DNA of 64,000 nucleotides, from contig NC_057924.1 of the NCBI RefSeq assembly GCF_018873765.1, positions 620,001 through 684,000 of the forward strand. The letters are read 5' to 3'. This DNA comes from Telopea speciosissima (lineage: Eukaryota; Streptophyta; Magnoliopsida; Proteales; Proteaceae). Positions 11,001 to 24,197 of this stretch are shown piece after piece; positions within the stretch are counted from its first letter, which is position 1; every line of letters starts with the position of its first letter. The position numbers were made by a program, and so were the translations under genes. The notes under the pieces were generated by a model. The model was not told the DNA's origin. It saw only the letters and a list, made by a program, of their open reading frames with translations, and did no database searches.

Positions 11001-11542
11001 TCTCTCTTTCTCAGAGGAATGTTAAAAACAGTTCTTTTCAACTGTTCTATAGCTTACTTTGCAATTCTCTTTGTCATTTTCTGCTTGATATCCATTACAT
11101 CATCTCAGAGCATCAAGGTTTTGGAAAAGCTGGAAAGTTTTATTAACACCCCCCACCCACCCCCCCCAAAAAAAATAAAAAAAACAGCTGAAAAGAATTT
11201 GGCTCTAAACCTTGAAGACTTATATTCCCTCTCTTCCTTAAAAATGTCCATTCTGGGTTTTTTAACTGTTCTAAAACACTTTAGGCATTTAATGCAATAA
11301 TTTTGGTTGCTGTTCTTTTTTACCCTTTGACACACTACTACAAGTAGGTTTACTTCCTATGTCGTAAAATAATGGTAAACTTGGAATTATGTTGTAGATT
11401 AATGGTAAACTAAGAAAATAAATTACGAAAAGTGGTTGGAACTTGGAGTATTAATTGTCATCCCTAAAATGTGTGTTTTTTCAAAGTGGACCATTTTTTA
11501 GGAAAAGTGGGAGTATTTATATTATAGATGAAAACAGACAAA
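8057..11542. other. Long stretch without a recognised gene
   Basis: AT-rich, with CT microsatellites near 8560 and 9019-9040, an AT microsatellite at 9753-9780 and a C-run/A-run composite near 11149-11184. An open frame at 8289-8576 is Ser-rich and matches nothing I recognise; it might be a 5' exon of the broken gene further right, but no link can be shown. Confidence 0.3.
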
Positions 11543-11682
11543 ATTGTTCCATTGTGACCAAGTGGTCACGGGTTCGAGTCTCTGGAAACAGCCTCTTTGC
11601 GAAGCAGGGGTAAGGCTGCGTACATTATGATCCTCCCCAGACCTCGCAGAGGCGAGAGCCTCGTGCACTGGGTACACCCTTT
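11543..11682 (+). mobile_element. Au-type SINE
   Basis: tRNA-derived head with B-box-like GGTTCGAGTC, then the hallmark words of plant Au SINEs: GGGGTAAGGCTGCGTACA, CCCCAGACC, and GTGCACTGGGTAC at the 3' end. A 15-bp perfect target duplication ATGAAAACAGACAAA lies at 11528-11542 and 11683-11697, so this is a clean, fairly recent insertion. Confidence 0.85.
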
Positions 11683-11806
11683 ATGAAAACAGACAAAGTT
11701 AAGGTGGTGACTCAGTGGTTAGGCATGTGTTTAGTTGATAATGTGAAGGTTTAAGTTATAAGTGTCTGGTTCTCCTAATATCGTATTTTAATATTTTACT
11801 TGTTGT

Positions 11807-11935
11807 ACAAAAAAGGCCGTACCCAGTGCACAAGGCTCCCATGTTTAGCAGGGTCTGAGGAGGGTCAAATGTACGCAGCCTTACGGCTTTACCCCTGTTT
11901 CCAGGACTTGAACCTGTGAGCAAGCATTCAGCAAG
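11807..11935 (-). mobile_element. Au-type SINE, degraded
   Basis: Carries the reverse complement of the same hallmark words: GTACCCAGTGCAC, GCAGGGTCTG, GTACGCAGCCTTAC, then a GGACTTGAACC B-box region. Boundaries are approximate and no clear target duplication was found. It lies 125 bp from the copy at 11543 in opposite orientation. Confidence 0.75.
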
Positions 11936-12213
11936 TAAAACATAATGTAATGGATATTCCATGTTACTTATTGTTCCAGTCATCTATATCGCTGGTTCAA
12001 CAGGTTGGGTCAATGGCCTGTTGGCCATGTCAAAAAACTTGAGAAAAAATTGGTTCACTGGGATTTTGTGGGTGGAGTGGTGGACAATGGGTCAACTGTT
12101 TGACCTTCCAGTCCTGGCTGGGTTTCAAGACATTTTATCAACCATTTCTAGTAAGGTCTCATCTCTGTTGTTTTCAGAGTCTATTATGTGAGACAATAAC
12201 TGGTCTTTGTACC

Positions 12214-14273
12214 ATGGGTTCAGTTGCTGCAAACTCGTCTTCTGCTTCACCTTGTTTTTCAACTGTAAAATCAATTGGCGAATTTCTATCTGAAGTCCCT
12301 CCACCGGTTCCAGATGTCTTGGTAAGTATAGTATGCTTTGACTTATATTAGCTGTCTTCAGGAACTTATTTCTTCTCTTTTGAATTTCCCCTTCTAATAT
12401 TGAAGACAGGATTCCTGTCTTGGTGGAGATAATAATACTAATGATTTGGATAATACCAAAGACAATGAGAAGCTATATTTGCAGGTGATTATTTGGCTTC
12501 TCTTCAAGATTTACACATTCACTCACTCACTCTCTCTCTAATGTTCTCCCTACTTTAAGATTGATGTCTAATTCTAATAGATATGCAATGCTTAAATTCT
12601 TTTGTGGTTTGTCAAAATAAGTTTCTCATTTGCAAATTCTTTCTGCCCCTTCCTTCTAGTCCATGTATTATAGTGTCGTTGAAGTGAAGTTACGCTTTTA
12701 TTGAAGGATTGCATTATGGATTTTACTTCCATGTCCCGTTTTAGTTGAAGTCCAACCAACCTCCTGGAATGGGCCATCACCTCTAGTTATCCTCCTGATC
12801 ATAGTTGTCAAGGGGACTAGGCAACCCAAAGCGTCAGATGCCTGGGCACCCTAGGCATGCAGTATACATAATGGAGCAATGAAATTTTATATAATTATGC
12901 TTGTATGCAACATAGAAGCCATAGCAATGCAATATGATATATTTATGCTAGTAATGACCTAATATGAGAAAACCAACATATAATAAACAAAACATAGGTT
13001 ATAAAATAAGCATATTCATGAAAAATACAAAGCAATAAACATAGATCAACGTAAACTCGTGAAGTATCAAAAAACTGATATAATATAAGGGCGCGCTGTC
13101 ACAAGGCTACACGATGCCTAGGCATCCAAGGTGGTCGGTCGCCTTTCTTAGATCAAACATGGCGTGTTGTTGCGTTGAACCCAAGGGCGCCTGGACAACT
13201 ATGCTCTTGATTATTTTGACGCCTAACTATATGTGGAAAAAGGAAAGTTTAACAGTCAGATAATATTAGGTTTATATTATAATTCAAGGCTTATCAATGT
13301 TGTGTAGGTTTGGCTGCTTGCCCAAGATGTCTGTGCTAAAGTTTCTGCCATTGCGGATTTCTCGGGATAAGACAAACAGAATGAGTAATGCTGTTCATAT
13401 TCGAGCTCAAATTGAGAGAGTTGGGGAAGATGCTCTTCTCTAGGAGGCAGTGAAGAACGTTCTTCTGCAGATTGTACAAGTGCTAACAGCAGACATCAGG
13501 TTTCATCCCTTTCCCATTCTGTTGATTGTTTGAGCTGCATGAATCTGACTCGTTATGTTAAGAGGTATCATTGGTCAGGATGGGAAATGGAATGCAGTTG
13601 CCATCCCCTAGCTTTGACTTGCATATTCAAGGTGGATATGGGTATGTAAACCATTTGATGTGTCAATTTCGATGAATTCCCTGGGTCTGGACAGAGAACA
13701 GAATGAAGATAGTTTTTTGTCCTGCACTATATGTGTTGGATCTGGGGAACCATTCGAGGTGTCCCATATAGGAAAACTGTGTTAATCATTAATTAGAGAA
13801 TCGAAACATTTAGTTTGAAATTTCCTGAAACCACCATTTTAAGCTGTTAGAATGATTAATGTCTTTGGGAGACTTGGTGGTGTGAAATTGCAGAACCAGG
13901 ATCATTTAGCCAACACCAAAATAGTTGCAATAGGACATTGAGTTGGTGAAAATGGTTTAGAATCAATCATGGTTTTCTAGGATGGCATGAGGGCTTTGAA
14001 CATCTCATGTTTAAACTGTTCACCTATCATCTGAAGAGCTAAATAGACATTCTTTTAGTTTGATGTTTCTCAAGGACCCCTAGCTTTTATTTATTTCCTT
14101 TATTTGCAGATGACTTTGAAGGCACTTGCAATGCCCTTTGAGAAGTGCAAGTCATCAGATTTGCTAGCGGAGAAGAAGAAAGCTCTGGTTGGTCCAAAGA
14201 AGTCAAAGCATGACAAGTTGGATAAATTAGTGGCCTTAAGTCAGCGTCTACGTCTGCACATATTCTGAAACAG
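12214..14273 (+). pseudogene. Exon-like blocks of a broken, unrecognised gene
   Basis: Four blocks have plant-like coding character and GT/AG borders: 12214-12321 (MGSVAANSSS...EVPPPVPDVL), 12410-12484 (DSCLGGDN...KLYLQ), 13308-13499 (VWLLAQDVCAK, then HIRAQIERVGED and QIVQVLTADI) and 14110-14273 (ALAMPFEKCKSSDLL...KHDKLDKLVALSQRL). The first two join in phase. The third needs a one-base shift near 13355 and has a TAG at 13441-13443. The fourth hits TGA at 14266-14268. A 404-bp hAT-like element sits in the intron between blocks 2 and 3. I do not recognise the family; the fragments are helical and charged. Either a recent pseudogene or a gene with assembly indels would look like this. The true 5' and 3' ends are unknown. 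Confidence 0.45.
12800..13203. mobile_element. hAT-like non-autonomous element (CATAGTTGTC termini), copy 1
   Basis: The terminal inverted repeats are CATAGTTGTCAAGG (left) and CATAGTTGTCCAGG (right end, reverse complement), 13 of 14 matching. Subterminal words are GGCGCC/CCTAGGC-rich. It is flanked by an 8-bp target duplication with one mismatch, CTCCTGAT (12792-12799) and CTCTTGAT (13204-13211). The 8-bp duplication is typical of the hAT superfamily. There is no transposase frame, so it is non-autonomous. Confidence 0.75.
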
Positions 14274-17200
14274 GTGAACCATTGAAGACATCATTCTTCG
14301 TGACCAACTCTGTACAGTATAATGTGTTCCTAACTGTAATTCTTTCTCATTTTTCTTCTGTTTTTGTTTCGTATTTTCTCTGCTGTAGGTCTCCATGTTA
14401 ATCCCCCTCCCTTTTCTATTTTCTCGGAGGAAACAATTTGGTTGATATTTTATGAGGAATTTGAAGGTTGGTGGAGGGGTGGGGATGTGGTTCTGTTGGT
14501 TGGGTTTCGTTTACATTATACCCAAAAAAAAAAAAAAAATGAAAAAGAAAAAGAAGATATGTTCATCCAACTTCAAACTACAAGAATATGTTCATTGGAT
14601 TGGAGTGGGATCAGTCAGTCCACTGGCATTTTAGTCTTTGTATCTTATTTGTTCATAACATATTTTTGGTAATCACTTGCTTCCCATCCATGGACTTCTT
14701 CTGTACCATTTACCATCTCCTCATTTGAGTTTTGACCGATGGATCAGATGTAATAGAAGAACACCAATAATCAGAGTGGACGTGATCCATTAAATAGGGG
14801 TTATGGTTTATAACCATGTGGTTTTTTTTTTTTTTTTTGGAAAAGCTATATAGTGATATTTTTGTTCATGCAAAAAGTTTACAAGATTTATTAAGAGACA
14901 TGATAAAAAAAAAAAATAAAAAAATCTGTGACCAAGTTTTCTTTCAGGGATTCCAATCTTAATCGCCCTTGTAATAGAGATTACAAACATCATACATAAT
15001 CTAATGCTGGAATGCCTTAAAACTTTAAGGCTATCCATGGCTATTCCAAGCAAGCAAATTTCAATGCCTCCAGCATTTCACGAGTTTCCGCTTCTAATGC
15101 CGAGTGATATGATCCTGATCCAAGTTTTGAGGTCCAAGCTGCAGATGAATTTGTTAGTACTACTAGGGGTACACTCCATCTTGCTTGCCCTCATTGATCA
15201 AAGCTAGGTTTTCCGTTGGTAACATAAAGAGGATAGGATTAAAACCTGATGCGCAAATGGTGATCCAATTCTGTAGAAGCACTAATAAGTCTTCAAAAGT
15301 GCATTGGTTATAAATAGAGAGGATAGACATTCCTTCCGTCCACCATTTTTTCATCTAAGTTTAGGAATTTATTGGGATTACGTGGTGGGTGCGGCGGAAC
15401 TTTTGATGGAGAAACCAATGAAGGCTGAGGGTACACAACAAACCCATGTTTTCTTGCCACCAGTTTTGGAAGGAATCCTTTCAACCCCATTCTTACTCCT
15501 CTGTCACCTCATTATGTGAGACCACAAATCTCACCTTTTCAATCAAAAGCGCAATCCCCAGGAGGAACTCAAAGCTTTACAGGAAAAGAAGAAACCCACT
15601 TGTTCATTATATGGAGATTTAGTTCGAGGAAGCTGGAACAAATTTGGGTCTTCGCTCAACTTATATGCCCTGGTAGAAAACTGTCACCCTTTTCATCTGC
15701 TTACTTTACGGGATTCCTTCCCTCCCTCCCTCCCTCCTTGTATCGCTACGCTTATGCTATAATTCGGATCATGCAATCAATCATTCGATGATTCTCTCTT
15801 CTCACTTGTTTTAATTATTATTGTTTGTCTTCTATGTTTTTTTTTTGTTTTTTTTGTCGTACCAGTGAAGATTACGGGAGAAAAGGCTGGAAAAACCCAG
15901 GTATTCACCATTATTTTTGTTTCATTATTTCAGGTCTAGTGGTCTCTCTCTCTCTCTCACACACACACACTGTGTTAAATCTCTTGGTATTGGTGAAATT
16001 AATTAGGACATGATTTTCGTACCAAGGATGAGTGGTATAATTAATTAGAGGCCAAACGGTTTTAGGCCAGCTTGTTCTGATACTGATAAATACTGGATGC
16101 GTCAGGGTGTGTAACCAAGAATCAGATATTGGAATCAAGGATGACCCAATAAATTTTTCACAGGCCATAAATGATAGTGAATCTGATAAATGAGTATCAA
16201 AGACTTTAATCCAGCTCTGTCAAACATTTGTATAATTTTAGTTATTTCGTGTATTTCTTAATGATTCCATTCCCCTTCTGATCATTCTCAACAGGTTTCA
16301 GATTAATATTTAAGTATCCATTATGAAATCTGGTGTATTCTGATGTAGCTTCTGCAGATTTAGGAGTTAGGTTACTCGGGTACTTCACATTACGGTGCCA
16401 TGAAACTATATTTATTGCACTTGTCAGCTTCGTCTGAATCCCTACCTTTCTCATTACTATTTTATCTTGATATTCTTTAAATCAGGCAACTAAATGATAC
16501 ATAAAATCAAGGAAAACTAGCTGGACAAATGGGATGTTTCCTTAGAGACATTTTCCAATCTTTATGATTGCGTGGGAATTTTGGAATCTCACTACTTCGT
16601 AATTAACAGGAAACAACAATATTCTGTCAGGCACCATTTGAGTATAAGCATTGAAAGATGGGAGAATTTCATTTTCTTCTCTGACATTTGCCCATAATGT
16701 TAGATTCTCCCATGTAACAACTTTCTTTCATATGCAACTGAAAATTTGACAAAAGTTGTATATAAAATCTACACTTCTCAGAATGGCAACCCTTTCCTCA
16801 CTTTTCCCTTTCCATTCGTTTCCCAAGAGAAGGTCAGCAATGCTGGTCACAACCGAACGATGTTGGAGACCATCAACAGAAACAGCAAACTCTCTTTCTC
16901 TCTCGGAGCTGTAGAGGTGGGATTTTATGCCCTCTGCTTGTCAGGCCAATTTGTATGCACCGAATGCCTTATGCCATATTAAGGTTTCCTTAAACATTCT
17001 TATTGTAGGCCATTTTGGGTGCTTGTTCATCGTCAATACAGCTGATCACTTTTAGCACCTAACATATTCTCAATTACTTCCTATAATAAATGTAGGCGCA
17101 TTTTGAGAACTTTAGATTGTCATGCTTCTGCTTGGAAATTTTTGTGGAATTGGTGAGAAATATTTACAGAACAGACTATCCCAGCCATTTTTCTTTACTT

Positions 17201-19766
17201 TTTATATGACTTTTTGAAGAGAATTTTGCATTTACTTATTTTAGGTTCAAACGTTCTAACTGACGTCATTCTACGAGATCAGAATGTTGAGCTTCTCTCT
17301 CCATTGAGTGAGGTGTGCTGCAAAGGTTCGAGAGGTTGTGAGGCAGCAGGTCCAGAACCCATTTCTTTTTGTTTCATTAGTGAAAATTTTGTTGTTTCAT
17401 GAGAAAGTAACAGAGGTTTGTGGAAATGGATGCGATACCAATAGTGGTCGCAAAGAGTAAAAGTACCATTTCGTTGTTAGAGAAAGCAACTTCATTTCTG
17501 ATTTTGGAAAATCCTATTGCAACATTGCTCGAACTCAAGTTGTCTCTGAATTTTGCTTTTTTTGTTTTATTGTGGTCTCCCATGTTGTTGGTGGTGACCA
17601 GTAACATTGGTTGGAATTGGTGGAGAGGTCTTAGGAGGGGGAAAAAGAGGTGAATTATCTCGGGTTCCGACTTGGTTGGGAGTAAATTAGAAAGAAGTCT
17701 CACAAGGTTAAAAGTTATCGTTTGAGATGCTGTGGAACTTTTGGATATGCAACTTTCACCTCTTTGGGTACAAGTAAAGAAAATTAGAACAAGGAAGTAT
17801 TTAATATCATAGGCGAACTTGAAACTTTAAGAGGAGAAAGTGAAATTCTCCCTTGAAGGATTTCTGGGTTTTTGGTTTTGTAGACGCGCCGGTTAAGTTG
17901 GTATATTGAGGGATAGACTTGGATTTGAAACCCATCATAACCATATTTATTCAAGGTGCATTATTTTTACTACCTGGACTTGTGTTAATTATCTGCTGAA
18001 GGAGGCTTGCTGCTATTTACGCAAGGCTTCATTTGAATAACTATACAAGATTGATTTCTGATATTTGAGCTATAGTAATGGATTGGATATGCACCAATTA
18101 ATACTATTTCAAAGCATGGCCACCCATCAAGCTGATTTGGTTTATGAATGGAGAGTGATTATTAGTGCGTATTTTCTGCTAGGTTTTACACTGGTTTTAA
18201 TAGTTGTAATGCTTTCATGTGGAGCTATTTTAGTGTTTTCGGTCATTGAGTTTATCTTATTTATCGTGGTATTCAAATGATTTTATACCAAGTGGCTCTC
18301 TGAATGGGGAGATCTCTCCTAACCTAATCTTTGCTGGTATGGTTAATTGAGTTTAACCCTTGATTTTATCAACTGAACTTTGATTCTTTTATTCAAATTT
18401 CTTCTCACTGTACTGTTGTTTCTTGCTGATGTTTGACCTTAAGGTCCTGTGAGCTATATTGCTGATATCAGTGGTCCATTGCTCGTTAATTTGTTTCTAA
18501 TTTTATTAATTATTTTACTGAGTTATGCTGCATGGTATTAAAAACTACGCAGCTGTCCGACATGAATTAATCATTTTCTTTGTCTTAATTTTTTTTTAAA
18601 AATTGAAGATTTTTTTGTCCTTTGTTATAACTTGGTCTACTGTAATTATTTTGATGGATCGCTGATTCTTATTTTTATTGATAAGAGCAAACAATGTATA
18701 CTACAAAGAAAACCCAAGGGGAAACTAGATGCAACTTGCCCTCTAGACCAAGATTAACTCTTTCATGAACTCACACACGAGGCTGAAGCCTTAGTGACAT
18801 GATATGCTTGGGTATGGGAATGGGTATGGCGTGACAGGTTAAGGTCAGGTATGGTATTTTGAACCCCTAGCTAGTGGCCCCAATCTACCTCACCCTGTGG
18901 ACACTGGAACCCTGTCATCTTTTAAATAGGTGATCCCCATGCAAGTTTCACAGGGCAGAGCAGCTTGAGCATTTTTCTGAGGTTAAGGTATGGCATTGGT
19001 GGGACATACGCTGTTTTCATTCCTAGCCTTGTTCTTACAATGGATCTGCATTCCCAAAGACCTCAGAGGCATAGATACTCCATGCTTTGTTAGCTCATTT
19101 GTTGATCTCAGTCTTCATTAATATGGAATAGCCATTGATAATGCCACAGTATGATCTGCATGATGACTGAGTGAACTTAAGGGATGGCAGTGGGGAGGGT
19201 AGGGTTGGGTAATGGCCTTACCATTATCCTTGTTTTTGTTTTGGTTTTTTTTTTTTTTGGGGGGGGGGGGGGGTTTGGGTAGCTTACCCTTACCTTTACT
19301 GTATAAATCCCTTAATCTGGCAGGTAAATGGGTAAGGTAAACACTCAACAAGCTCTTTTAACCATTTGGGGAATTCCAATGGGCTATAGGCTGTGGGCTT
19401 AAGAGTAGAGATTTTGGATAAATTATATGGGATGGGTAATGGGTATATGGGCTGAGCCTTAGGTAAGGCTCTCTTATCCATACCCTCCTCGTTTTCTTTT
19501 AAGGCATAAAATCCTTACCCTTACCTCCCATTCTAGGGAGAGTAAAAGCAGGTCAATGGGTAAACGGATATCCATTTCTGCACCAACGGAACATTGGCGT
19601 AGTTTCAGTTTATTCAAAAATATTCTACTTGCCAGGCTTCAATATCTTCTCCATTATACTGATTTTGTAAAATTAAATATGGCATTTGCTACCACCTTCA
19701 TTTCCATCTTTGGACAGGTACATAATTGGTCTATATCCTGCATTTTGTTCGTCTTATTGATCTACA
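14274..19766. other. Long stretch without a recognised gene
   Basis: Contains A-rich tracts (14521-14560), a CT/CA microsatellite near 15940-15970, a T-run joined to a G-run at 19243-19273, and degraded possibly LINE-derived frames on minus near 15000-15500 (weak). The region 18780-19560 is rich in short GGTAAGG/GGGTA words. The CML21 promoter and any 5' UTR exon must lie at the right end but cannot be placed. Confidence 0.3.
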
Positions 19767-22700
19767 ATGGGAGGAGTAGTGGGAAAGGAGGGGGAGTCTC
19801 CTAGAAAGGGATTGATTCCAGAAACAAAGCTCGAGGCCAAAATGGTGAAAGCAATGCAGAGAAGGGAATCTGAAGGATCTGGAATGAAATCGTTTAACAG
19901 CATTATCCTGAAATTCCCAAAAATTGACGAAAGCTTAAGAAAATGCAAAACCATTTTTGAGCAATTTGGTAGGTTCTTCTTTTTCTTGGTTTGTATTTTT
20001 CATCAGTTGTTATTCAACTTATGTAGAAGTAATATCCTCTTAGCACAGAGAGAGATCAAAAAATCCCATAAATTTAATATGAGCATCTATTAAGCAGATA
20101 TATAGAAGAAATAGAGGGAACAGACTTCACAAGGACTTTGCAAGAAACTTTGAGAGATGCATACAACTGAATTAGCTTTACCAACTAAAATGTCAGACTC
20201 ATATTTCAGGAAAACAATCTCAACATAACTGCCTGTTTTGTGCATACAGGCTCATTTTTGAAGCAGATGAGAATACTCTCTCTTACCTTTTTTATATTTA
20301 CCTGAACTTTATGTACTTTCTATACAAATAGCAACACTCTCTAGTGAAACATATCACACATATCCTAGAATAGTTTTACATGGACTCAGACATGGTAGTT
20401 GGAACTTTATTCCTGACCAGGATTCTATAACTTGGCAAATTGGAAAAATATGGTTGGGGATTCCAAGTTCAGAATTCAGATTGAAAAGAGCTCATCCTGG
20501 CTTCCTGCTGCCTGGTTTGCAGCTATGGTGCTACTAGTTCAATGACAAATTAAAAGATTGTTTTATTAAAATTATCTGGGAAAAATTTAATTTATATTAG
20601 GTTTACAAAATATTTTGCTTAATTTAACTTTTTATTATGAGTATAACCCAATCTTATTCATTTATACTTAAGGACTTCCTCTAAAATGGATATTGCTAAT
20701 TTTAAACTACTATTTTCCCTTGGAAATGACGAGGTATGCTAGGCTGAAACTAATCAGCGCTAACAAACCTACAGAAACAGAATCGCAGTAATCCAAAATA
20801 GCAGACACTTTGAGTAAATAGAACTCTAAAATGATGAACCTGATGAAGGTGAAATTAAGATATCCTAGAGAACCTATGAGGGTGCTTTAGTGGTAAATAT
20901 ATCAAAGGAATCTAACGGGTTGGATGGTAAGAAACTGACAACAACAGCCATAACCTTATTCCAACTAATGTTGTGGTAAGAAACTGACATGGACAGATAA
21001 TTAGCAAGGCACAAAAACAGAACAATGGTAAGTTGAGAAAACTGGGATAACTCACTAACCTGAACATAAAATTTATGTCGGATGGAATAGAGATGGAGGA
21101 GAGTAACATAGTTTAATTTCATCCCAAACTGATGGTTAGATTCTTAGAATCTATCGGCTGAAGTTTAAACTAGGTTGCTATCCAACAGTAGATAACAGAC
21201 ATCAAAACAGTGCTGGAAATCTACTAACAGAATATGAAAGAACTTAACAGTGTTAGAAATTAAGTAATAACAAAGCAGAATGTTAGAAGTCACCAAGGGA
21301 TGCCCACGGTAGGAAGTAGGTTGCTGAAAAATGTATGACACAACAGAAAACTTAACAGAGAAAGGATAAAAGACGAAAAGGATTTGACCAATTGGTATCG
21401 CTTCCCATGGCCTGCAGTTGGGCATCACCACCCTTGCTCCAAGGCTTCACCACAAGGGCTGTGACTAATTCACCACAATGCACACACTCACATAGAGCAT
21501 ACTAGCATAGTTTTCTCAAACATCAAATCTGTGGCCTAGCTGCCCCTTCCTCTTTATTTATAATAAATGACCACAATACAAAATTAGTAACCCTTCTATT
21601 GTGTGGGTTACTTGGCTGCCAAGATATTTAGGAACTTCTAGAAAGAAGATCCCTTGCTATTTAAAAAATTATAAACTTACTAAAATAAAAAAAGACTCTT
21701 AGTTGCTAGTAATTTTAATGACTAAGAGCCTATTACAAGAATAGAAACAGAAAAAAAGAATATATATATATATATAGTAACTAGGAAAGATTGTAGTAAC
21801 TCCACATGTGACAGCGACATGGGCCCACATAATCATCCAAAATAGAAACTAAGTAATAGCAACTACTAAAAGATGGTTCCAACCATAAGATCTTCAGTCC
21901 ACACAAGCTGTCTTCATTGGGGCCCACACAAAGGCCTTATATAGCTGAACTTTGGGATAAATAAATTACCCATAAATAAAATGTGTATCTGAGATTAGGA
22001 TGTTCTGATGGTTGGGTGGCAAGGCTGAACAGCTAGCTCTTTGGTAAAGTCATGGGCTTCTTGTAGTCAAGAACTGGGATCAAGTCCCACCATCACCGTC
22101 CCCGCTTCCCCCCCCCCCCCACAAACCCCCTCCAAAAAAAGAAAAGAAAATGAAGATTGATATTACTGATTCAAGTGTTTGGATGACGCTTAGTTGAAGT
22201 TTGTATTGACTACCAATATTACTGTTTTCCTTCCTTGATAATGGTTAAGCTTAACCCACGTTCTGAAGCAAGTGCTCAAGACCAATGGGTGTTAATTAAA
22301 TATGGTTGCAGAGTTTGAATGTTTTTTACTTCTTATCACTTTTGGTGTAATAAATGCTTCTTATTCTGTGGATTTTTATATGAGCTAAGTTCCCCATTTT
22401 TCTTTTCATAGATGAGGATTCAAATGGCACAATAGATCCAGAAGAGCTTAGGCATTGTTTTCACAAATTGGAGATATCTTTCACCGAAGAGGAGATCAGT
22501 GATCTCTTTGAGGCATGTGATATCAATGAGAACATGGGTATGAAGTTCAATGAGTTCATTGTTCTCCTCTGCCTCGTCTATCTTCTCAAGGAGGATCCAG
22601 CAGCTCTTCATGCTGTATCCAGAATATGACAGTTTCTTTTCTGCTCTATTTTTTTTTTAAGATAAGTTTCTGCTCTGATACTTTTCTTACACTTGGTTAT

Positions 22701-24197
22701 TGTATATGTTTTATGTGTTTATTTTTGGGGATATTAAGCACAACTCTTTCTTTATTTGACATCTCCTTGTTTTCTACCACTTTTCCCAAGTTGATCTCTT
22801 CTCTTCTTTTTTTTTGTTGTTCTTTTCTCCTCCCTTTATTTCTTTGCTTCCCCTTTCCCTTTGGCCTTGTTTCATTTTTCCCTTGCTTAAGTTGTAATGT
22901 TGTATTAGTCTCTTACATGCTGGAAGGGGCATCTGTTTCTTATGTTTGGCATTCATGAGATCATGAGAATATCTAATGGGGCCTCGTCCTGGGAACCTGC
23001 TTGATGAATAATTTCTAATATTGTAATTGTTTAACTATTTGCATGATTAGAGTGTAGCAGGAGTATAGAACTTGAAAGACTCCAGGTGTGACCAGAACTA
23101 AATGATATTTTGACCCCCTCGCATGTGAACCATGTGCATGGCACAGTTAGGGAGAATGCTATATTTCCATTCTGAACACATGTTTTTCTTGCTATTTTTA
23201 ATGCAAGTGAAAAACTTCAAAGTCCTCAGGTTTCCTTGACCAAATTGCTAGAAATCACGGATGGGATTGCCAAATCTGGAGGCAACATTTGAAACATTGG
23301 TTGATACATTTGTTTTCTTGGACAAGAATAAGGATGGCTATGTCAGCAAACAGGAGATGGTGCAGGCAATAAATGAAACTAATTCAGGAGAATGCTGTTC
23401 TGGTCAAATAGCCCTGAAGAGATTTGGTCAGTGATCTCTCTCTCTCTCTCTCTCTGCATACACATATATGATTGATTGAACAGTGACATGTATCTGACAA
23501 ATGAACCTAAATATGTGACCTGGTTGACATAACACTAGCACTTAAAGATGTGGGTGCAAGGTTGGCCCTGAAAAATCCCGGGCTTGGGCTGGGTTTTTCA
23601 GCTCGTGAGCTGGGTTGGAATTCAGGCCAATCCAGTGTGTGTGTGGTGAAAAGTTAAATACAGTCTAAACTGCAACATGGAAGATGCCAAAAATGGGGGG
23701 CCTGAGCCTGGATGGGGCCAGGCCTGGGCTGGCATATTCCAGCCCAACCTCAGGATACTGTGGCTCCAGGACCGAAATTGGATCTTCAATTTTTTTAGTT
23801 GGTCATGTCAATGACAAGTCTGGTTATTTCAATTTTTGTTGCTTTATATTCATTTTTTATCATTGAGAATTTTTTTGACATTTTCTTTAACTTGAGTTAG
23901 TGCTATTGACTAATTGACCATGGAGTTTGTCGTTGTTTCTCTGATGCAAATGGATGTGGACCTTCCCTGACAACAGTCCGGGCTACCAGAAAACCTAGGC
24001 TGAGTGTACTATTTATTCCAACCAATCTCAACATTTTCTGTGGTGCTGGTCGTTATAACTCTTTCCCCTCTCCCCTTTCTGCAGAAGAGATGGACTGGGA
24101 TAAAAATGGAACGGTGACTTTCAAGGAGTTTCTTTTTGCTTTCACCCGTTGGATTGGGATTGATGACATGGACGAAGATGGAGAGGAGAAAGTTTAA
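19767..24197 (+). CDS. CML21: EF-hand calcium-binding protein, CML21-type (four exons)
   Basis: Exons 19767-19968, 22412-22614, 23252-23426 and 24085-24197 join in phase to 230 codons plus TAA, all with GT-AG borders. Four EF-hand loops follow in order: DEDSNGTIDPEE (residues 68-79, canonical), DINENMGMKFNE (104-115, degenerate), DKNKDGYVSKQE (159-170, canonical) and DWDKNGTVTFKE (197-208, canonical). The C-terminus is acidic. The third exon start is set by an in-frame TAG just upstream, which forces the acceptor at 23250-23251 and gives KSRMGLPNLE. The protein starts MGG, so N-myristoylation is possible, though residue 6 is Gly rather than the preferred Ser/Thr. It resembles Arabidopsis CML21 (At4g26470) along its length. 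Likely a calcium sensor, membrane-associated if acylated; its partner is unknown. Intron 1 is 2.4 kb. Confidence 0.93.

Noticed and set aside
11543-11682. Functional tRNA gene
   Set aside because: There is a B-box-like word but no cloverleaf. The sequence continues into the Au SINE body with a target duplication.
17377-17703. Overlapping ORFs on both strands near 17.5 kb
   Set aside because: Neither has a domain or splice support. Long runs without stops occur by chance in this AT-rich stretch.
22626-22958. Hydrophobic ORF of 110 codons
   Set aside because: It lies wholly in CML21 intron 2 and reflects a pyrimidine-rich tract, not a membrane protein gene.
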